Shown: positions 35,311-44,359, numbered from the stretch's first letter. The stretch is DNA of 64,000 bases from Pseudomonas baetica (GCF_019733355.1 NZ_JAIHLQ010000021.1:1-64000), one strand, 5' to 3'. Numbers and translations are program-made. Notes: generated by a model not told the origin, from the sequence alone.

Positions 35311-35922
35311 ATGACTGATTCCCCCGAGCGTGACGAACGCCATTTGGCGCGTATGCAGCGCAAAAAAGCCGTGATCGATGAACGTATCGCCAATTCGCCT
35401 GATGAGTGCGGCCTGGTGCTGGTGCTCACCGGCAATGGCAAAGGCAAAAGCAGTTCGGCGTTTGGCATGCTCGCCCGTGCCATGGGGCACGGCATGCAGT
35501 GCGGCGTGGTGCAGTTCATCAAGGGCCGCTTCAGCACCGGCGAAGAGCTGTTTTTTCGTCGCTTCCCCGAGCAGGTGCGCTTTCATGTGATGGGCGAGGG
35601 CTTCACTTGGGAAACCCAGGACCGTCAACGCGACATCGCCGCCGCCGAAGCCGCTTGGGCCGTGTCCCGAGAGCTTTTGCGCGATCCGTCGATTGACCTG
35701 GTGGTGCTGGATGAGCTGAATATCGCCCTCAAGCACGGCTACCTCGATCTCGATCAGGTGCTCAGCGACTTGCAGGCGCGTCCGCCGATGCAACATGTGA
35801 TCGTCACGGGTCGCGGCGCCAAGCCTGAAATGGTCGAGATGGGCGACACCGTCACCGAAATGGGCATGATCAAACACGCCTTCCAGGCCGGCATCAAAGC
35901 GCAGAAAGGCGTCGAACTTTGA
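35311..35922 (+). CDS. cobO: Corrinoid adenosyltransferase (CobA/CobO/BtuR type)
   Basis: CobO transfers the 5'-deoxyadenosyl group of ATP to the cobalt of cobyrinic acid diamide or cobinamide. The 203-residue protein has the modified P-loop VLTGNGKGKSSSAFGMLARA (about 36-55), VVQFIKGRF and LVVLDELNIALKHGYL, all typical. The ATG at 35311 is preceded by GGAGAG. It is the first gene of a ten-gene cobalamin operon under the riboswitch and overlaps cobB by 4 bases. Confidence 0.97.
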   Translation: MTDSPERDERHLARMQRKKAVIDERIANSPDECGLVLVLTGNGKGKSSSAFGMLARAMGHGMQCGVVQFIKGRFSTGEELFFRRFPEQVRFHVMGEGFTWETQDRQRDIAAAEAAWAVSRELLRDPSIDLVVLDELNIALKHGYLDLDQVLSDLQARPPMQHVIVTGRGAKPEMVEMGDTVTEMGMIKHAFQAGIKAQKGVEL

Positions 35923-37319
35923 ATCAGTCACGTCATTGCCCGGCGGTACTGATTGCCGCGCCGGCCTCCGGTCAGGGCAAGACCACCGTCACGGCCGCGC
36001 TGGCCCGTTTGCACCGCAATCAAGGGCGTAAGGTGCGCGTGTTCAAGTGCGGACCGGACTTTCTCGATCCGATGATTCTCGAGCGCGCCAGCGGTGCGCC
36101 GGTCTATCAATTGGACATGTGGATGGTCGGGGAGCAGGAAAGCCGTCGTCTGCTGTGGGAGGCCGCAGCCGAGGCCGATCTGATTCTGATCGAAGGCGTG
36201 ATGGGGTTGTTTGACGGCACGCCGTCGAGCGCTGATCTGGCCCGGCATTTCGGCGTGCCGGTGCTGGGTGTGATTGATGGAACGGCGATGGCGCAGACCT
36301 TTGGTGCGTTGGCGCTGGGCTTGGCGAAATATCAGCCGGATCTGCCGTTCGCTGGCGTGCTGGCCAACCGGGTCGGTACGTTGCGTCACGCACAATTGCT
36401 TGAAGGCAGTCTGACCGAAGGCTTGCGCTGGTATGGCGCATTGTCTCGCGAGACTGGCATCGAACTGCCAAGCCGTCATCTTGGTCTGGTTCAGGCCAGC
36501 GAACTCAATGATCTCGATATGCGCCTGGACGCCGCTGCACAAGCGCTTGCCAGCAGTTGCGAGGTAGCGCTGCCACCCGCCGTGGAATTTGCCGCGCCTG
36601 AAGTCATCATCGTAGAGCCCTTATTAAAAGGTGTGCGAATCGCCGTCGCCCACGATGAAGCGTTTGCCTTCACTTATGGCGCAAGCCTCGACCTGTTGCG
36701 GGCGATGGGCGCTGTGTTGAGTTTCTTCTCGCCGATCCGCGACACGCAGTTCCCAGAGGCTGAAAGCCTCTATCTGCCCGGCGGTTACCCGGAATTGCAC
36801 CACGTTGCGTTATCGCAGAACACCGCAATGCTCGACGCCATCCGCGACCATCATGCGGCGGGAAAACCGTTGCTCGCTGAATGTGGCGGCATGCTGTATC
36901 TGCTCGACTCTTTGACGGATGTTGAGGGCAGTCGCGCCGAACTGGTCGGCTTGCTCGCGGGCGATGCGGTGATGCAGAAGCGCCTGGCGGCATTGGCGCT
37001 GCAAGCGGTTGATCTGCCGGAAGGCACGTTGCGTGGCCACACCTATCACCATTCCCTGACGACGACTGAATTGACGCCGATTGCCCGAGGCCTGAGCCCG
37101 AATGGCGGGCGTGGTGCGGAGGCGGTTTATCGGGAAGGGCGGATGACGGCTTCTTACGTGCACTTTTATTTCCCGTCGAATCCGACTGCGATTGCCGCGC
37201 TGTTTGCGCCGGACCTTGAGGCCGCCATCGCTGGCAAGCCAGCTCCCACAGGGGATTGTGTTTCGTCAGGTACTACACCGCCCACTGTGGGAGCTGGCTT
37301 GCCAGCGATGGGGCCATGA
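35919..37319 (+). CDS. cobB: Cobyrinate a,c-diamide synthase with a REP-encoded C-terminal tail
   Basis: CobB amidates side chains a and c of (hydrogeno)byrinate with glutamine and ATP. The 466-residue protein has a P-loop (APASGQGKTTVTAAL), an ATPase domain and a C-terminal glutamine amidotransferase domain with Cys in LLAECGGMLYL and His in RGHTYHHS. It starts at a TTG overlapping the cobO stop. After about residue 435 the frame runs through a REP inverted repeat and adds about 31 residues (KPAPTGDCVSSG and on) unlike the family; the stop then overlaps the bluB start. The extra tail is probably unstructured. Confidence 0.95.
   Translation: MNQSRHCPAVLIAAPASGQGKTTVTAALARLHRNQGRKVRVFKCGPDFLDPMILERASGAPVYQLDMWMVGEQESRRLLWEAAAEADLILIEGVMGLFDGTPSSADLARHFGVPVLGVIDGTAMAQTFGALALGLAKYQPDLPFAGVLANRVGTLRHAQLLEGSLTEGLRWYGALSRETGIELPSRHLGLVQASELNDLDMRLDAAAQALASSCEVALPPAVEFAAPEVIIVEPLLKGVRIAVAHDEAFAFTYGASLDLLRAMGAVLSFFSPIRDTQFPEAESLYLPGGYPELHHVALSQNTAMLDAIRDHHAAGKPLLAECGGMLYLLDSLTDVEGSRAELVGLLAGDAVMQKRLAALALQAVDLPEGTLRGHTYHHSLTTTELTPIARGLSPNGGRGAEAVYREGRMTASYVHFYFPSNPTAIAALFAPDLEAAIAGKPAPTGDCVSSGTTPPTVGAGLPAMGP
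37225..37311. repeat. REP doublet inside the cobB reading frame
   Basis: Bases 37225-37250 and 37286-37311 are perfect 26-base inverted copies (core GCTGGCAAGCCAGCTCCCAC) with a 35-base spacer. They belong to the REP class of dispersed palindromes. Here they lie in the coding sequence and end five bases before the bluB start codon. Confidence 0.93.
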
Positions 37320-37966
37320 CCGACAACGCATTTACTGAGGCCGAGCGCCTAGCGGTCTATCGAGCCATCGCCGAACGCCGCGACATGCGCCACTTCACTG
37401 GCGGCACCGTCGAGCCCGAGTTGCTGCGCCGTTTATTGGACGCCGCACATCAAGCGCCAAGTGTCGGCTTGATGCAGCCCTGGCGTTTCATCCGGGTCAG
37501 TGATCGCGCACTGCGCGGGCAGATCCGCAATCTCGTAGAAGAAGAACGCATCCGCACCGCTGAAGCCCTCGGCGAGCGCAGTGACGAGTTCATGAAGCTC
37601 AAGGTCGAAGGCATCAATGACTGCGCCGAAGTGCTGGTCGCGGCGCTGATGGATGATCGCGATAAACACATTTTCGGGCGACGCACGCTGCCGGAAATGG
37701 ACATGGCTTCGTTGTCCTGTGCGATTCAGAATCTGTGGCTGGCGTCCCGTGCCGAAGGATTGGGCATGGGCTGGGTCTCGTTGTTCGAGCCGCAAGCACT
37801 GGCCGATCTGCTGAAACTGCCGGCCGGGGCCAAGCCTTTGGCGGTTTTGTGCCTGGGCCCGGTCAAGGAATTCTATCCGGCGCCGATGCTGGTACTCGAA
37901 GGGTGGGCGCAGGCGCGTCCGCTCAATGAGTTGCTGTATGAAAATTATTGGGGAGTGAGTCAATGA
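37316..37966 (+). CDS. bluB: 5,6-dimethylbenzimidazole synthase
   Basis: BluB converts reduced FMN and oxygen to 5,6-dimethylbenzimidazole, the lower ligand of cobalamin. The 216-residue nitroreductase-fold protein has IAERRDMRHFTGG, DAAHQAPSVGLMQPWRFIRV, the FMN-binding and catalytic segments, and the BluB-type ASRAEGLGMGWVSLFEP. Its ATG overlaps the cobB stop (ATGA), and its own stop overlaps the next start. Presence in the cob operon confirms the function and implies aerobic cobalamin synthesis. Confidence 0.96.
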   Translation: MTDNAFTEAERLAVYRAIAERRDMRHFTGGTVEPELLRRLLDAAHQAPSVGLMQPWRFIRVSDRALRGQIRNLVEEERIRTAEALGERSDEFMKLKVEGINDCAEVLVAALMDDRDKHIFGRRTLPEMDMASLSCAIQNLWLASRAEGLGMGWVSLFEPQALADLLKLPAGAKPLAVLCLGPVKEFYPAPMLVLEGWAQARPLNELLYENYWGVSQ

Positions 37967-38871
37967 GTGTGGCGTTGTTGAGTGTCGCCGCGGTCGCGCT
38001 GGATGCGCTGCTGGGTGAACCGAAACGCTGGCATCCGCTGGTAGCGTTCGGCAATTTTGCCGGGCGCATCGAGCAACGGTTCAACGCTGGTGGCCGGGGC
38101 TGGCGCAGCCACGGCGTGACCGCGTGGGTGATCGCGGTGCTGCCGCTGACCTTGCTGGCCACCGCATTGTCCTGGGCACCGTATGTGGGTTGGGTCGTCG
38201 AGATCCTCGCGCTGTATTGCGCCCTTGGCATGCGCAGCCTCGGCGAGCACGTCGAACCGGTGGCCCAGGCGCTGCGCGCCGATAATCTGGAAGAGGCGCG
38301 TAAGCGTGTCGGTTATCTGGTCAGCCGCCAGACCAGTGAACTGGACAGCACCGCCGTCGCCCGTGCGGCCACCGAGTCAGTACTGGAGAACGGCAGCGAT
38401 GCGGTGTTCGCCGCGCTGTTCTGGTTTGCTGTGGCGGGTGCGCCGGGCGTTGTCCTCTACCGTTTGAGTAACACGCTCGACGCGATGTGGGGCTATCGCA
38501 ACGAACGCTTCGAGCGTTTTGGCTGGTGCGCGGCAAAAATCGACGACGTGCTCAACTACATTCCTGCACGCCTTGTGGCGTTGACCTACGCACTGCTCGG
38601 TAAAACCCGACTGGCATTGAAATGCTGGCGCACCCAGGCGCCGAAATGGGACAGCCCCAACGCCGGCCCGGTGATGGCGGCAGGGGCCGGCGCGCTCGGT
38701 GTCGAGCTTGGCGGCCCGGCGATCTATCAAGGCGAACTGCATGAGCGTGCGCAACTGGGCGAGGGCGCTCAGGCCGATGCCGATTCGATCGACCGCGGCT
38801 GGCAATTGGTTCAGCGCGGCGTATGGTTATGGCTGCTGATTCTCTGCGTGGGGGCTGAATTCTATGCTTGA
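37963..38871 (+). CDS. cbiB: Adenosylcobinamide-phosphate synthase
   Basis: CbiB (also called CobD) attaches (R)-1-amino-2-propanol phosphate to adenosylcobyric acid. The 302-residue inner-membrane protein has several hydrophobic helices; DALLGEPKRWHPLVAFGNF is the family N-terminal signature, followed by RAATESVLENGSDAVFAALFWF and WDSPNAGPVMAAGAGALGVELGG. The ATG at 37963 overlaps the bluB stop. It overlaps the next gene by 8 bases. Confidence 0.96.
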   Translation: MSVALLSVAAVALDALLGEPKRWHPLVAFGNFAGRIEQRFNAGGRGWRSHGVTAWVIAVLPLTLLATALSWAPYVGWVVEILALYCALGMRSLGEHVEPVAQALRADNLEEARKRVGYLVSRQTSELDSTAVARAATESVLENGSDAVFAALFWFAVAGAPGVVLYRLSNTLDAMWGYRNERFERFGWCAAKIDDVLNYIPARLVALTYALLGKTRLALKCWRTQAPKWDSPNAGPVMAAGAGALGVELGGPAIYQGELHERAQLGEGAQADADSIDRGWQLVQRGVWLWLLILCVGAEFYA

Positions 38872-39856
38872 GCACGGTGGCCGGCTGCGCAAGGCTGCAC
38901 TCGATTACGGCATCGCCGAAACGGATTGGCTGGACCTGTCCAGCGGTCTGGCGCCGTGGCCGTTTCCGATCCCCGACATTGCGTTGCGAGCCTGGGCGCG
39001 ATTGCCGGAGGCCGATGACGGTCTGGAACAAGCCGCGTGCGATTATTACGGCGCTTCGCAGGTGTTGCCGGTGGCCGGTTCGCAGATGGCCATCCAGTTG
39101 CTGCCGCGCTTGCGTCGGGCTGGAAAAGTTGGCGTGTTGTCGCCGTGCTATGCCGAGCACGCCGAGGCTTGGCGCCGTAGTGGCTACATCGTGCGCGAAG
39201 TGCTGGAACAGGAAGTCGACTTCTTTATCGACAGCCTTGACGTGCTGGTGGTGGTCAATCCGAACAACCCCACCGGCCTGAGTCTGACCCCGGCGCGGCT
39301 GCTCGACTGGCATGCACGGCTGGCCCAGCGCGGTGGTTGGCTGGTGGTCGACGAAGCGTTCATGGACAACACCCCGCAGTTGAGCCTGGCAGCACATACC
39401 CATCAGGTCGGTTTGATTGTGTTGCGTTCATTCGGCAAGTTTTTTGGTCTGGCCGGGGTGCGACTGGGTTTTGTCCTGGCCGAGCGCAAGTTGCTTAAAT
39501 TGCTCGCCGAGCAAGTCGGACCTTGGGCGGTCAGTGGTCCGACGCGGGTGCTGGGTCAGGCTTGTTTGCAAGACACGCAAGGTCACACCCGGCAACGCAT
39601 TCGTAGCGATGAAACCAGCGAACGACTGGCGTCCTTGCTTGCGCGTCACGGTTTCCAACCGCAGGGTGGCTGCGCCTTGTTCCAGTGGCTGATCACCGAG
39701 CACGCCGCCGCGCTGCATGAATTCATGGCCCGTCGCGGCATCCTTCTGCGCCTCTTCACCCACAACAGCAGCCTGCGTTTCGGCTTGCCTGCCGACGCGG
39801 CTGAAGAGGCACGTCTCGAACAAGCGCTGCAGGCCTTTTCCAAGGAATTGAAATGA
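38864..39856 (+). CDS. cobD: Threonine-phosphate decarboxylase (CobD type)
   Basis: This PLP enzyme makes (R)-1-amino-2-propanol phosphate from threonine phosphate for the nucleotide loop; the gene is also called cobC in Pseudomonas. The 330-residue aminotransferase-fold protein begins HGGRLRKAALDYGI, a typical CobD start. NPNNPTGL and the VDEAFMD segment hold the PLP, and the Lys in RSFGKFFGLAGVRLG is the Schiff-base residue. It overlaps both neighbours, which supports coupled translation. Confidence 0.95.
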   Translation: MLEHGGRLRKAALDYGIAETDWLDLSSGLAPWPFPIPDIALRAWARLPEADDGLEQAACDYYGASQVLPVAGSQMAIQLLPRLRRAGKVGVLSPCYAEHAEAWRRSGYIVREVLEQEVDFFIDSLDVLVVVNPNNPTGLSLTPARLLDWHARLAQRGGWLVVDEAFMDNTPQLSLAAHTHQVGLIVLRSFGKFFGLAGVRLGFVLAERKLLKLLAEQVGPWAVSGPTRVLGQACLQDTQGHTRQRIRSDETSERLASLLARHGFQPQGGCALFQWLITEHAAALHEFMARRGILLRLFTHNSSLRFGLPADAAEEARLEQALQAFSKELK

Positions 39857-41304
39857 CAACCCTGATGGTGCAGGGCACCACCTCCGACGCGGGCAAAAGT
39901 ACGTTGGTGACCGCACTGTGCCGTTGGGCGACGCGCCAGGGTGTCGCCGTCGTGCCGTTCAAGCCGCAAAACATGGCACTCAACAGCGCGGTGACCGCCG
40001 ATGGCGGCGAAATCGGCAGGGCGCAAGCGGTGCAGGCACAAGCAGCGTTTCTTGAGCCGCACACCGACATGAACCCGGTACTGCTCAAACCCAATAGCGA
40101 CACCGGCGCGCAAGTGATCATCCATGGCCGCGCCGTCACCAGCATGAACGCCGTGGCCTATCACGATTACAAAGCCATCGCCATGAAGGCTGTGCTGGTC
40201 TCTCACGAGCGATTGAGCGCGGCGTACCCGTTGGTCATGGTCGAGGGCGCAGGCTCGCCGGCGGAGATCAATCTGCGCGCTGGCGATATCGCCAACATGG
40301 GGTTCGCCGAGGCGGTCGATTGCCCGGTGCTACTGATTGCCGACATCAATCGCGGTGGTGTTTTTGCTCATTTGGTTGGCACGCTGGAGTTGCTGTCGCC
40401 GAGCGAGCAGGCGCGGGTAAAAGGCTTCATCATCAACCGTTTTCGCGGTGACATCGCCTTGCTGCAACCAGGCCTCGACTGGCTTGAGCAGCGCACCGGC
40501 AAACCGGTGGTCGGCGTGTTGCCGTATGTGATGGATCTGCATCTGGAGGCTGAAGACGGCATCGACCAGCGCCAGACCGACAAGGCCGATCAAGTGCTCA
40601 AAGTGGTGGTGCCGGTGCTGCCGCGCATCAGCAACCACACCGATTTCGATCCGCTGCGTTTGCATCCACAGGTTGATCTGCAATTTGTCGGCCCGGGGCA
40701 GGCGGTTCCGCCGGCTGACCTGATCATCCTGCCCGGCTCGAAAAGCGTGCGCAGTGATCTGGCCTATCTGCGCGCCAACGGCTGGGACACGGCCATCTGC
40801 CGTCACTTGCGTTACGGCGGCAAGCTGCTGGGGATATGTGGTGGCCTGCAAATGCTCGGTCAGCAGGTGCATGACCCGCTGGGGCTGGAAGGCTCGCCGG
40901 GGTCCAGTGCCGGTCTCGGTTTGCTGGCGTTTGAAACGCAGCTTGAGGCCGAGAAGCAATTACGCAATGTGCGCGGGCGTCTGGCGCTGGAAGATGCTGA
41001 AGTCAGTGGCTATGAGATTCATGCCGGGGTGACGACCGGGCCGGCGCTCGAGAACGCCGCAGTGCGGCTGTATGACGGTCGTTGTGATGGTGCGCAGAGC
41101 CTTGATGGGCAGGTGTTCGGCACGTATCTGCATGGCTTGTTCGAATCGCCGGCGGCCAGTGCGGCGTTGCTGCGCTGGGCGGGGCTGAGCGATGTGCAGG
41201 AAGTGGATTATCACGGGTTGCGCGAGCGCGATATCGAGCGGTTGGCGGATCTGGTGGAGAAGCACCTCGATACTGATCTGTTGCGTCAGCTCTGTGGGAT
41301 CTAG
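39853..41304 (+). CDS. cobQ: Cobyric acid synthase
   Basis: CobQ amidates side chains b, d, e and g of adenosylcobyrinate a,c-diamide. The 483-residue protein has the ATPase start MVQGTTSDAGKSTLVTALCR, FKPQNMALNS, VEGAGSPAEINLR and a C-terminal glutamine amidotransferase domain with Cys in LLGICGGLQMLGQ and His in GTYLHGLFES. Its ATG overlaps the previous stop. It is the last of the tightly overlapping first block; an 87-base spacer with a REP follows. Confidence 0.98.
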   Translation: MTTLMVQGTTSDAGKSTLVTALCRWATRQGVAVVPFKPQNMALNSAVTADGGEIGRAQAVQAQAAFLEPHTDMNPVLLKPNSDTGAQVIIHGRAVTSMNAVAYHDYKAIAMKAVLVSHERLSAAYPLVMVEGAGSPAEINLRAGDIANMGFAEAVDCPVLLIADINRGGVFAHLVGTLELLSPSEQARVKGFIINRFRGDIALLQPGLDWLEQRTGKPVVGVLPYVMDLHLEAEDGIDQRQTDKADQVLKVVVPVLPRISNHTDFDPLRLHPQVDLQFVGPGQAVPPADLIILPGSKSVRSDLAYLRANGWDTAICRHLRYGGKLLGICGGLQMLGQQVHDPLGLEGSPGSSAGLGLLAFETQLEAEKQLRNVRGRLALEDAEVSGYEIHAGVTTGPALENAAVRLYDGRCDGAQSLDGQVFGTYLHGLFESPAASAALLRWAGLSDVQEVDYHGLRERDIERLADLVEKHLDTDLLRQLCGI

Positions 41305-41329
41305 GGTGTTTCGGCTGCCGCGTTCTCTG

Positions 41330-41358
41330 TGGGAGCGGGCTTGCTCGCGAAGAGGCCG
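41330..41358. repeat. REP element in the cobQ-cobU spacer
   Basis: The spacer contains GTGGGAGCGGGCTTGCTCGC, the full REP core. It is the only sizeable gap in the ten-gene cob operon. Confidence 0.85.
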
Positions 41359-41391
41359 GTGGCCTCAATACATAACTTTCAGGATGTTCCC

Positions 41392-41913
41392 ATGCTCCAA
41401 CTGATCCTCGGCGGCGCCCGCTCCGGCAAAAGTCGCCTGGCGGAAAAACTCGCCACCGACAGCAACCTGTCAGTCACCTACATCGCCACCAGCCAACCGC
41501 TGGACGGTGAAATGAACGAGCGCGTCGCCCACCACCGCGCCCGTCGTCCAGCCGAATGGTCACTCATCGAAGAACCGCTGGAACTGGCCCGCGTCCTGCG
41601 CGAAAGCGCCAGTGCCAAGCGTTGCCTGCTGGTCGATTGCCTGACCCTGTGGCTGACCAATCTGCTGATGCTCGACGACGCCGAGCGGCTGACCGCCGAA
41701 CGCGATGCTCTGTTGGACTGCCTGGCGTCACTGCCGGGTGAAATCATTTTTGTCAGCAACGAGACCGGAATGGGTGTCGTGCCGCTGGGCGAATTGACTC
41801 GCCGCTACGTCGATGAAGCCGGTTGGCTGCATCAAGCTCTGGCTGAGCGCTGTCAGCGTGTCGTCCTGACCGTCGCCGGCCTGCCCCTGACCCTGAAAGG
41901 ACCTGCCTTATGA
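41392..41913 (+). CDS. cobU: Adenosylcobinamide kinase / cobinamide-phosphate guanylyltransferase
   Basis: CobU (CobP) phosphorylates adenosylcobinamide and then adds GMP, activating it for nucleotide-loop assembly. The 173-residue protein has the P-loop LILGGARSGKSRLAE (about 3-17), the guanylylated-His region RVAHHRARRP (about 44-53), LLVDCLTLWLTNLL and FVSNETGMGVVP. CAGGATG lies before the ATG at 41392. The stop overlaps cobT by 4 bases. Confidence 0.97.
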   Translation: MLQLILGGARSGKSRLAEKLATDSNLSVTYIATSQPLDGEMNERVAHHRARRPAEWSLIEEPLELARVLRESASAKRCLLVDCLTLWLTNLLMLDDAERLTAERDALLDCLASLPGEIIFVSNETGMGVVPLGELTRRYVDEAGWLHQALAERCQRVVLTVAGLPLTLKGPAL

Positions 41914-42965
41914 CCCAAACCTGGTGGCTGAACCCGTGCAAACCGGTGAGCGCCGATATCGTTGAACAAGCGGCGGCGCGGCAACAGCAATTGACCAAAC
42001 CAGCCGGCTCTCTGGGGCGGCTTGAGTCGGTGGCGGTGCAGTTAGCCGGTCTGCAAGGGCAGGTGAAACCGACGCTTGAACAGGTCTGGATTGCGATTTT
42101 TGCCGGTGATCACGGTGTTGTGGCTGAAGGTGTGTCGGCATTTGCGCAGGAAGTGACCGGGCAGATGCTGCTCAACTTCGTCAGCGGCGGCGCGGCGATC
42201 AGCGTGCTGGCGCGCACGCTCGGCGCACAACTGGAAGTGGTGGACCTGGGCACGGTAACGCCCACGCTGAATCTGCCGGGAGTGCGTCACTTGAATATCG
42301 GCGCAGGCACGGCGAATTTCGTTCAGGGTTCGGCGATGACTCAATCGCAAGGCGAACTCGCGTTGCTGGCCGGTCGCGACAGCGTGTTGCGTGCCAAAGC
42401 GGCGGGTACGCAGTTGTTCATCGGTGGCGAAATGGGCATCGGTAATACCACCGCTGCCAGTGCGCTCGCCTGTGCGTTGCTCGATTGCCCGGTGGCGCAC
42501 CTGACCGGCCCCGGCACCGGTTTGAATGCCGAAGGTGTCAGCCATAAAGCGCAAGTGATCGAGCGCGCATTGGCGTTGCACGCCGCACAGCGTGGTGATG
42601 CGTTGCAGACACTGTTCAACCTTGGTGGTTTCGAGATTGCCGCGCTGGTCGGCGCGTATCTGGCCTGCGCGCAGGAAGGCGTAGCAGTGCTGGTCGACGG
42701 CTTTATCTGCACCGTCGCCGCGCTCGTCGCGGTGCGCTTGAATCCGGCCTGCCGCGAGTGGCTGCTGTTCGGGCATCGCGGTGCCGAGCCGGGGCATCGC
42801 CATGTGCTGGAAACCCTGAGCGCCGAACCGTTGCTGGAACTCGGCCTGCGTCTTGGCGAGGGCAGTGGCGCCGCGCTGGCGGTGCCACTGCTGCGTCTGG
42901 CCTGCGACCTGCACGGACAGATGGCGACGTTCGCTGAGGCTGCGGTGGCGGATCGTCCGGCATGA
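41910..42965 (+). CDS. cobT: Nicotinate-nucleotide-dimethylbenzimidazole phosphoribosyltransferase
   Basis: CobT transfers phosphoribose from nicotinate mononucleotide to dimethylbenzimidazole, forming alpha-ribazole phosphate. The 351-residue protein has LTKPAGSLGRLE, FAGDHGVVAEGVSAF, GEMGIGNTTAASAL (substrate site) and the catalytic Glu in LGEGSGAALAVPLL (about 318). It is coupled to cobU and to the phosphatase gene by 4-base overlaps. The ligand comes from BluB in the same operon. Confidence 0.97.
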   Translation: MTQTWWLNPCKPVSADIVEQAAARQQQLTKPAGSLGRLESVAVQLAGLQGQVKPTLEQVWIAIFAGDHGVVAEGVSAFAQEVTGQMLLNFVSGGAAISVLARTLGAQLEVVDLGTVTPTLNLPGVRHLNIGAGTANFVQGSAMTQSQGELALLAGRDSVLRAKAAGTQLFIGGEMGIGNTTAASALACALLDCPVAHLTGPGTGLNAEGVSHKAQVIERALALHAAQRGDALQTLFNLGGFEIAALVGAYLACAQEGVAVLVDGFICTVAALVAVRLNPACREWLLFGHRGAEPGHRHVLETLSAEPLLELGLRLGEGSGAALAVPLLRLACDLHGQMATFAEAAVADRPA

Positions 42966-43537
42966 CGTTGCGTCTGGATTTACTGCGACACGGTGAGACC
43001 GAACTCGGCGGTGGTTTGCGCGGCAGTCTCGATGACGCGCTCACCGAAAAGGGTTGGGCACAGATGCGTGAAGCTGTTGTCGCGGGCGGACCGTGGGATC
43101 GTTTGGTCAGTTCGCCATTGCAGCGTTGCGCGCGGTTTGCCGCTGAACTCGGTGAAGAACTGAATCTGCCGGTGCAACTGGACAAGGATCTGCAAGAACT
43201 GCATTTCGGCGCTTGGGAAGGGCAGAGCGCGGCGGCGCTGATGGAGACGGATGCCGAGGCGCTAGGGCTGTTCTGGGCTGACCCGTATGGGTTTACGCCA
43301 CCGCAGGGCGAGCCGGTCAGTGATTTTTCTGCGCGGGTGTTGACGGCGGTGGCGCGGCTGCAAGCGGCGTATGCGGGTGAGCGGGTGCTGCTGATCAGTC
43401 ATGGCGGCGTGATGCGCCTGTTGCTGGCGCAAGCGCGAGGATTGCCGCGTGAACAGTTGCTCAATGTTGAAGTCGGTCACGGCGCGTTGTTCTCGCTGAC
43501 GGTCGAGGTTGACGGTTTGCTCAAGGAAGGTCACTGA
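42962..43537 (+). CDS. cobC: Alpha-ribazole phosphatase (histidine phosphatase family)
   Basis: The protein probably removes the phosphate from alpha-ribazole phosphate or adenosylcobalamin phosphate. The 191-residue product has the phosphohistidine motif LDLLRHGETELG (about 5-16), LHFGAWEGQSA and VLLISHGGVMRLLL (second His). The function rests on its position between cobT and cobS as well as the family, since many histidine phosphatases look alike. Confidence 0.9.
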   Translation: MTLRLDLLRHGETELGGGLRGSLDDALTEKGWAQMREAVVAGGPWDRLVSSPLQRCARFAAELGEELNLPVQLDKDLQELHFGAWEGQSAAALMETDAEALGLFWADPYGFTPPQGEPVSDFSARVLTAVARLQAAYAGERVLLISHGGVMRLLLAQARGLPREQLLNVEVGHGALFSLTVEVDGLLKEGH

Positions 43538-43538
43538 C

Positions 43539-44270
43539 ATGCTGCCGCTGTGGATCGCCCTGCAATTTCTGAGCAGCCTGCCGATTCGTTTGCCGGGCAT
43601 GCCAGAGCCGGAACAGCTTGGGCGCTCCCTGTTGTTCTATCCGCTGGTGGGATTGCTGTTCGGCGTGATCCTTTGGGCGCTGAACCTGGCGTTGGCCGGT
43701 GCACCCTTGCTGCTCCACGCGGCGCTGTTGTTGGCGGTTTGGGTGTTGCTCAGCGGCGCCTTGCACCTTGATGGGCTGGCCGACAGTGCCGATGCCTGGC
43801 TGGGCGGCTTTGGTGATCGCGAACGTACGTTGACGATCATGAAAGACCCGCGCAGCGGGCCGATCGCTGTGGTGACGCTGGTGCTGGTGTTGCTGCTGAA
43901 ATTCTCGGCCTTGCTGGCGTTGATTGAACAGCATCAAGCGATGGCGCTGATCATCGTGCCGCTGCTTGGGCGGGCGGCGTTGCTCGGGCTGTTTCTGACC
44001 ACGCCCTATGTGCGCGCCGGTGGTTTGGGGCAAGCGCTGGCCGATCATCTGCCGCGCAAGGCGGGTTGGCAGGTGCTTGGGTTGAGTACGGCGGCTTGTT
44101 TGCTGATCGCCGGATTCAAAGCGATGGTTGCTTTGGTTGTAGCGCTCGTTGTGTTTTTCTGGCTGCGGCAAGTGATGATGCGACGGCTGGGCGGGACGAC
44201 CGGGGATACGGCGGGGGCGTTGCTTGAATTGCTGGAGATGGCGGTGTTGGTGGGGTTGGTCTTGGTCTGA
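43539..44270 (+). CDS. cobS: Adenosylcobinamide-GDP ribazoletransferase
   Basis: CobS (CobV) joins adenosylcobinamide-GDP with alpha-ribazole, the final assembly step, at the inner membrane. The 243-residue protein has about six hydrophobic helices and the conserved acidic loop GALHLDGLADSADAWLGG with DRERTLTIMKDPRSGPIAVV after it. I use the ATG at 43539, one base after the cobC stop. It is the last gene of the operon; no clear terminator follows. Confidence 0.96.
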   Translation: MLPLWIALQFLSSLPIRLPGMPEPEQLGRSLLFYPLVGLLFGVILWALNLALAGAPLLLHAALLLAVWVLLSGALHLDGLADSADAWLGGFGDRERTLTIMKDPRSGPIAVVTLVLVLLLKFSALLALIEQHQAMALIIVPLLGRAALLGLFLTTPYVRAGGLGQALADHLPRKAGWQVLGLSTAACLLIAGFKAMVALVVALVVFFWLRQVMMRRLGGTTGDTAGALLELLEMAVLVGLVLV

Positions 44271-44340
44271 CAGATGGCTGGCTTATCACGCGGCACAAAC
44301 CGTATTGATAAACTGATGTGTAACTTGATTTAACACAGTC

Positions 44341-44356
44341 ACGGGTATATACACGC
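44341..44356. promoter_or_regulatory. Probable operator of the MarR-type regulator (site 1)
   Basis: ACGGGTATATACACGC matches the perfect palindrome at 44786-44801 in 14 of 16 positions. It ends 3 bases before the MarR start codon, so it could mediate autorepression. Confidence 0.65.
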
Positions 44357-44359
44357 ACC

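Noticed and set aside
37225..37311. CRISPR-like or insertion-sequence origin of the repeat in cobB
   Set aside because: There are only two inverted copies, no regular spacers and no transposase; the sequence matches REPs elsewhere in the window.
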